Source: Polyangia bacterium (GTDB taxonomy: Bacteria; Myxococcota_A; Polyangia; Polyangiales; Sandaracinaceae). From it: DNA of 54,325 bases. The stretch covers positions 1 to 54,325 of the forward strand of contig JAUHXR010000017.1 of NCBI GenBank assembly GCA_030426845.1, in the 5' to 3' direction. Below the pieces are notes generated by a model, which ran no database searches, had not been told where the DNA came from, and saw only the letters and a program-made list of their open reading frames with translations. How positions within the stretch are numbered: the stretch's first letter is position 1; the number at the start of each line of letters is the position of its first letter. The position numbers and the translations under genes are program-made. Below are positions 50,676-54,325 of this stretch, piece after piece.

Positions 50676-51551
50676 TTACTCGAGGTCGTCCGGCCCGCCG
50701 ACGAAGCGGCGGATGGGGTTGAGCGGGCGCCCCGCGCGCCGCCACTCGAAGTGGAGGTGGTCGCCGTGGGCGAGGCCGGTGTGCCCGACCTCGGCGATGA
50801 CCTGCCCGCGCCGCACGCGCTGGCCCGCGAAGACGAGGGTGGCCTGGCAGTGCGCGTAGAGCGTCACCGTGCGGTCGGCGTGGAGCAGGACGACCGCGTT
50901 GCCGTAGCCGCGCATGCTGTTGAAGCTGAACAGCACCAGGCCGTCGTCGACCGCGCGGATCGCGCTGCCCGCCGAGGCGCCGATGTCCACCCCGCGGTGG
51001 AGCCGGCGGCGGCGACCCCGGCGCACGCGCCCTCGGACCGGCGTGAGCACGCGGTGGAGCCCGAACCCTCGCCACAGGCGTCCCTCAGGGACCGGCCAGA
51101 GCATCCCCGCGCCCATCCGACCGCCGACCGCCTCGACCCACGCCTCCTCGGGCTCGCGGGTCATCGCGATCCGGCCGGCGCGCACCTCGTCGTCGAGCCC
51201 GAGCCGCCGGGCGCGCTCTGCGGCCGCGCCGTACGGCGCGGGCACGCGCAGCGGTCCGTCGCACACCAGGCGGCCGCGGTGACGGCGGCACTGGCGCGTC
51301 CGGCTCGTGCGCCAGGCGGTGGGCGGCGGGGTCGGGAGCGTCCGGTCCTCGCCCTCGTCCTCCACCAGCTCGTCCACGTCGCCGCCGGCGCCCGCGTCGC
51401 ACCCCGCCTCGGCCTCCAGCGCCGGGTCGGGCGGGAGCTCCGCGTCCTCGAGGTCGGCCGGGTCGGGGTCGGCCCGCGTCGGGGCCGGGCTCGTCGCGAG
51501 GGCGACCAGCGCGACCGCGAGCGCGACTCTCGAGCGATGGAGGAGCGACAC
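50676..51551 (-). CDS. LytM/M23 peptidase
   Basis: 291 residues from GTG 51551, which begins a clear signal peptide (MSLLHRSRVALAVALVALAT, cleaved near residue 27). An acidic Pro/Glu region follows, then the M23 domain at about 150-285. Active-site residues are H185 and D189 in RLHRGVDI and H265/H267 in GDHLHFEW. It is homologous to the M23 protein encoded two genes downstream, as shown by shared AAERARRLGL, LWPV and RGFG signatures. It probably cleaves peptidoglycan peptides. The stop lies 3 nt before the kinase start, so their translation is coupled. Confidence 0.9.
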   Translation of the reverse strand: MSLLHRSRVALAVALVALATSPAPTRADPDPADLEDAELPPDPALEAEAGCDAGAGGDVDELVEDEGEDRTLPTPPPTAWRTSRTRQCRRHRGRLVCDGPLRVPAPYGAAAERARRLGLDDEVRAGRIAMTREPEEAWVEAVGGRMGAGMLWPVPEGRLWRGFGLHRVLTPVRGRVRRGRRRRLHRGVDIGASAGSAIRAVDDGLVLFSFNSMRGYGNAVVLLHADRTVTLYAHCQATLVFAGQRVRRGQVIAEVGHTGLAHGDHLHFEWRRAGRPLNPIRRFVGGPDDLE

Positions 51552-51742
51552 GGCGCGATCACGCTGCCATGGCCGCGCGCAGGCCGCACGAAGAACGCGC
51601 CCGTCGGTCCCATGCCCGTGTCCCCTGATCGGCCCGCGAATCGGTCCCAACCCCGGCGAGGGCATCGAGGGCCGTGGGTGCAAGGAGGCGCGGCCGCGGG
51701 CATTGGGCCGGTCGCGCTCTTGCGGGCGCACTCCCGCGGTCG

Positions 51743-52516
51743 CTACCGGCGGGGAGCGAAGTCTACTCGGCTCACCAGCGACTCGAAGTCCGGTCGCAGG
51801 TCCGCGTGGTCGGACGGGCTCGTGATGAGGCCGAACACCACCATCATGGGCAGCCGGTAGCGTCGCACCCGGTAGGAGTGCTCGGAGCGCACGCCGATGA
51901 CCGACGCGCGCCGCACGCGCTCCTCGCCCGTCCGGCGGTCGGTCTGGATGAGGTCGAACACGCAGTAGTAGCCGGGCTGGCCGTCGACCTCGGCGCGGCC
52001 CTCGGCGCGGAGGTGGACGACCGTGCCGGTCGGCACCTGGTGCCCGAGCACGTTGGGGGCGCGGGCCATCGGGTTGCCGAGCGACAGGACGGAGCGCCGC
52101 ATCGCGAGCCCGACGTCCGCCTCGGCCCAGCCGGGCGGCAGCGGTAGCGAGCGCGCGTAGATCTCGCTGACCCCGTCCTCGCGCCGGTAGCGCAGCTCCA
52201 CGCGCTCGGTGCTGAACGCGTACTCGCGGCGCATCGGCACGTAGCTGGAGAGCGCGTGGCTGTCCATGTAGGCCTCGGGCGGATCGAGCCGCGCGACGTC
52301 CGGGACGCCGTCGTCTCCCACCTCGAAGTTCTCGATGTCCCAGCCGTCGGCGAGGAGGCGCCGCTCGTCGCCGTCCAGGTAACGTACGCGGTAGTGATCG
52401 CGCGCCGTGTAGAACGCGTGGCTCCCGAAGAACCCGATCGGGCGCGCGCCGAGGCACCCCGTGAGGAGGGGCGCGGCGAGGGCGAGCGCGGTCAGCCATC
52501 GCATCGGCAGCCTCAT
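51743..52516 (-). CDS. Lipoprotein of the envelope cluster, unknown function
   Basis: 257 residues from ATG 52516, which overlaps the preceding stop in ATGA. MRLPMRWLTALALAAPLLTGC is a lipoprotein signal (C21). The mature protein is beta-rich (RRYRVRYLDGD, VELRYRREDGVSEIYARSL, TVVHLRAEGRAEVDGQPGYY). No family was recognised. It is coupled to the barrel-like protein gene and may form an outer-membrane pair with it. A 191-bp gap separates it from the M23 gene; I see no clear promoter or hairpin in that gap. Confidence 0.7.
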   Translation of the reverse strand: MRLPMRWLTALALAAPLLTGCLGARPIGFFGSHAFYTARDHYRVRYLDGDERRLLADGWDIENFEVGDDGVPDVARLDPPEAYMDSHALSSYVPMRREYAFSTERVELRYRREDGVSEIYARSLPLPPGWAEADVGLAMRRSVLSLGNPMARAPNVLGHQVPTGTVVHLRAEGRAEVDGQPGYYCVFDLIQTDRRTGEERVRRASVIGVRSEHSYRVRRYRLPMMVVFGLITSPSDHADLRPDFESLVSRVDFAPRR

Positions 52517-53508
52517 TCGAAGAAGTACCCCACGGTCGCGCCCAGGACGCCCTCGGCGCGGAGCGCGACCTCCCATCCGTTGCGCGTACCGCGCCCGACC
52601 GCCGTCGACTGGATGCCGCCGACGAGGCCCACCTCGAGGAGGCCGTCGAGCAGGTTGAGGACGACCTCGGCGCTCGTGCCGAACAGCCAGGTCATCTCGC
52701 CGCCCTCGCCCGAGACGGGGGGCGCCCACTGCATGCCGATGTCCGGGCCGATGCGCACGCCCAGCCAGCGGGTGAGGTCGAAGCTGAGCGCCATCACGCG
52801 CAGCCGGATCGCGAGCGGGCTCTGCGCGATGCGGACGCCCCCGCCCACGTTGGCCTCGTCGTAGGGCTGGTAGTTGATCGCGAGGGCCAGCCGCATGCGC
52901 CACGGCAGGTCCTGCGCGTAGCGGATGTCGAGCAGGAACGCGGCCTCGATCATCGGCCCGTCGGGCGCGGGCAGGCCAGCCCCGCCGCCAGGCATCGCGG
53001 CGAGCCGGCCGCCGATCCCCCAGTGGACGAGCCCGCGCGGCGCGTAGGCCGCCCTCGGATCGAGGCCGTCCCACGGGACGTCCTCGAGCGAGACCCGGTC
53101 GTCGAGGACCCACGCGCCCCGGCGAACCTGCTCGAGCCCGAGGAAGCGCTCCACGCCGCGGAACTCGGCCGTGGTCCGCGGGTCCATCGGCCACCCGTTC
53201 GCGTCCGCGTCGGACGGCTCGGATTCCTGGGGCTGCACCGACTCGGGCGGTGCGTCGGCGGGGGAGGTGCCCGTGTCGGCGAGCTCTGTGTCGGCCAGCT
53301 CGTCGGGCAGCCCCGTGTCGGGCAGCCCCGTGTCGGCCAGCTCGTCGGGGAGCTCGTCCGCCGGCGCCTCGGCCGAGGTCGTGTCGTCGGAGGGCGCCGG
53401 CGTCGGCCCTGCGGTCGGCGCGCTCAGCCCCTCGCCGCTCTGCGCCGCGGCGGACGCGGCGTAGAGCCAGAGGGCGCAGGCAAGGAGACTCGCGGTGGTG
53501 CGGCGCAC
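52513..53508 (-). CDS. Beta-barrel-like outer-membrane protein with acidic repeat linker
   Basis: 331 residues from GTG 53508; the frame extends further up without a signal. MRRTTASLLACALWLYAAS followed by AAAQSG is a Sec signal. The next 90 residues are acidic and repetitive (PDELADTGLPDTGLPDELA), encoded by a 15-bp repeat. The C-terminal 200 residues have alternating hydrophobic strands (FLLDIRYAQDLPWRMRLALAI, LAIRLRVMALSFDLTRWLGV, EVALRAEGVLGATVGYFFE) and end in Phe-Glu rather than a terminal Phe. I infer an outer-membrane barrel of 8-10 strands. It heads the minus-strand cluster. Confidence 0.65.
   Translation of the reverse strand: MRRTTASLLACALWLYAASAAAQSGEGLSAPTAGPTPAPSDDTTSAEAPADELPDELADTGLPDTGLPDELADTELADTGTSPADAPPESVQPQESEPSDADANGWPMDPRTTAEFRGVERFLGLEQVRRGAWVLDDRVSLEDVPWDGLDPRAAYAPRGLVHWGIGGRLAAMPGGGAGLPAPDGPMIEAAFLLDIRYAQDLPWRMRLALAINYQPYDEANVGGGVRIAQSPLAIRLRVMALSFDLTRWLGVRIGPDIGMQWAPPVSGEGGEMTWLFGTSAEVVLNLLDGLLEVGLVGGIQSTAVGRGTRNGWEVALRAEGVLGATVGYFFE
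53271..53360 (-). repeat. Imperfect 15-bp repeats encoding Pro-Asp-Glu/Leu-Ala-Asp-Thr units
   Basis: Units of the type CCCGTGTCGGnCAGC are repeated, mixed with CTCGTCGGGCAGC variants, through the linker of the barrel-like protein. They encode repeated Leu-Pro-Asp and Leu-Ala-Asp-Thr steps. Copies are nearly identical, pointing to slippage. Confidence 0.65.
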
Positions 53509-53665
53509 GTCGAAGGGGAGCGTACCAGGTTGTAGAAGGGACTCTCGCGACGGAGACGGCGAGGGGGCACGCGCGGGCGGCTCAACGGTCGACGCTGAGT
53601 TGGACGCGCGCCCGATCATCGCGATCCCGCCGCGAGAGTCCGGGTGGGGTGGATGGCTCGGCCGC

Positions 53666-54325
53666 TCAGAGCGAGCCGAGGTATGCGACGAGGTCGGTGC
53701 GCTGCGTGTCGTCGAGGGACGTGCCACCCTCGTGCATCACGACCAGCTCCTCGAGCGTGGCCGCCGCGCCGTCGTGGAAGTACGGCGCGTGGTAGAGCAC
53801 CTCGTAGAGCGCGGGGACCGAGACCACGCGGAGCCGCGCGATGTCGCCCGAGGCGTTGGGGACCGCGGCCGGCGCCATACCGTTGTTGGTGCCCTTCTCG
53901 CCGGCGTGGCAGCTCTCGCAGCCCGCGTCGCGGAACACCTGGTGGCCCCGCTCGACCTGCGTCGCGTCGGCCACGAGGCCGGGGGTCGCCGGGAGGGCGT
54001 CGACCCAGCTCTCGAAGGACGCGATCTCGTCCGCGCGCGGCGCGGCGCCGCCCATGCGGGTGACGAAGGTGCCGTCCATCACCGCGTTCACGTCCGGCAC
54101 CTCACCGCCCCAGTGGAAGGGCGCGAGGTCGAGGATGCCGCCGGTGAGGGTCTGGGTGCGGCGCAGGCCCACGTCGAACTGCCAGACGTGGCCGTCGTCG
54201 CCGCCCTCGGGGTGGCAGGACGCGCAGCTCGCGCCGGAGCCCGCCGCCTCGTGCATGAGCGCGTGGCCCGCGTGCTCCACCCGGCCGCCGCTGAGCGAGA
54301 TGGTCGCGCTGATCGTGTCCTCGCC
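53666..54325 (-). CDS. Di-haem cytochrome-peroxidase-like protein (partial, N-terminus missing)
   Basis: The frame is open to the right window edge, giving 219 residues. Two haem motifs are visible, CASCH and CESCH. The segment RLRVVSVPALYEVLYHAPYFHDGAA and TLEELVVMHEGGTSLD match the C-terminal domain of the MauG / bacterial cytochrome c peroxidase family. LTGGILDLAPFHWGGEVPDVNAVMDG resembles the surface around the electron-entry haem. It is probably periplasmic. Neither the N-terminal signal nor a third haem can be judged because the gene is cut. A small inverted repeat (GGCTCG, CGAGCC) straddles its stop codon. Confidence 0.8.
   Translation of the reverse strand, partial: GEDTISATISLSGGRVEHAGHALMHEAAGSGASCASCHPEGGDDGHVWQFDVGLRRTQTLTGGILDLAPFHWGGEVPDVNAVMDGTFVTRMGGAAPRADEIASFESWVDALPATPGLVADATQVERGHQVFRDAGCESCHAGEKGTNNGMAPAAVPNASGDIARLRVVSVPALYEVLYHAPYFHDGAAATLEELVVMHEGGTSLDDTQRTDLVAYLGSL

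Overview
This 54 kb window is a very GC-rich piece of bacterial chromosome with almost no intergenic space; no stretch of more than about 200 bases lacks a gene. It carries three Hanks-type Ser/Thr protein kinases, many small lipoproteins, MopE-type and Cys-rich repeat lipoproteins, c-type cytochrome lipoproteins, a VgrG spike protein and several acyl-CoA enzymes. This mix suggests a myxobacterium (Myxococcota, Polyangiales, perhaps Sandaracinaceae). That assignment is an inference from gene content and composition; no rRNA or other marker is present.

Layout. 1-450: the N-terminal part of a GTPase-like protein with a degenerate P-loop. 558-2626: an AMP-forming benzoate-CoA-ligase-type enzyme and a two-CBS protein. 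2741-5821: VgrG followed 3 nt later by a protein with a caspase/DUF4347-like His-Gly and Gly-Cys pattern, a possible type VI effector. 5861-6915: a creatininase-family hydrolase and a small membrane protein. 7010-9332 (minus): two paired acyl-CoA dehydrogenases. 9439-12108: a possible linalool dehydratase-isomerase-like protein, small membrane proteins and lipB. 12254-14130: a secreted protein coupled to a tetra-haem lipoprotein.

14194-21398 is a compact seven-gene operon: polyprenyl diphosphate synthase, three unknown proteins, a CrtC/AttH-like protein, an SCP2-like protein and a very large FAD oxidoreductase. Five of its six junctions are stop-start overlaps or have no gap. It looks like an isoprenoid-modifying pathway and is one of the two best candidates for an undescribed system.

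21432-30919 (minus): a kinase-ATPase-TPR regulator coupled to a flavin monooxygenase, then E3 (lpdA) and an E1-alpha of a 2-oxoacid dehydrogenase complex without E1-beta or E2, and a large MopE-type lipoprotein. 31104-33717: two lipoproteins and a membrane-anchored metallophosphoesterase. 33850-37391 (minus): a fadN-fadA type beta-oxidation pair. 37426-39791 (minus): a small membrane protein, an M20 amidohydrolase and an inositol-phosphatase-family enzyme. 39846-40451: a duplicated SH3/KOW-like protein whose C-terminus imitates the tail of single-stranded DNA binding protein. 40642-43666: a Cys-rich lipoprotein and an ABC exporter. 43657-46915 (minus): a kinase, an atypical SDR and a SnoaL-like lipoprotein.

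46969-53508 (minus) is an operon-like envelope cluster: a beta-barrel-like protein, a lipoprotein, a LytM/M23 peptidase, a transmembrane Ser/Thr kinase with a duplicated Cys-rich ectodomain, a second M23 protein with one intact and one decayed domain, and a PlsC-like acyltransferase. The gene order suggests kinase-based sensing linked to cell-wall remodelling, and this is the other strong candidate. The window ends in a di-haem cytochrome-peroxidase-like gene that runs off the edge. No tRNA, rRNA, CRISPR array, insertion sequence or prophage was seen.
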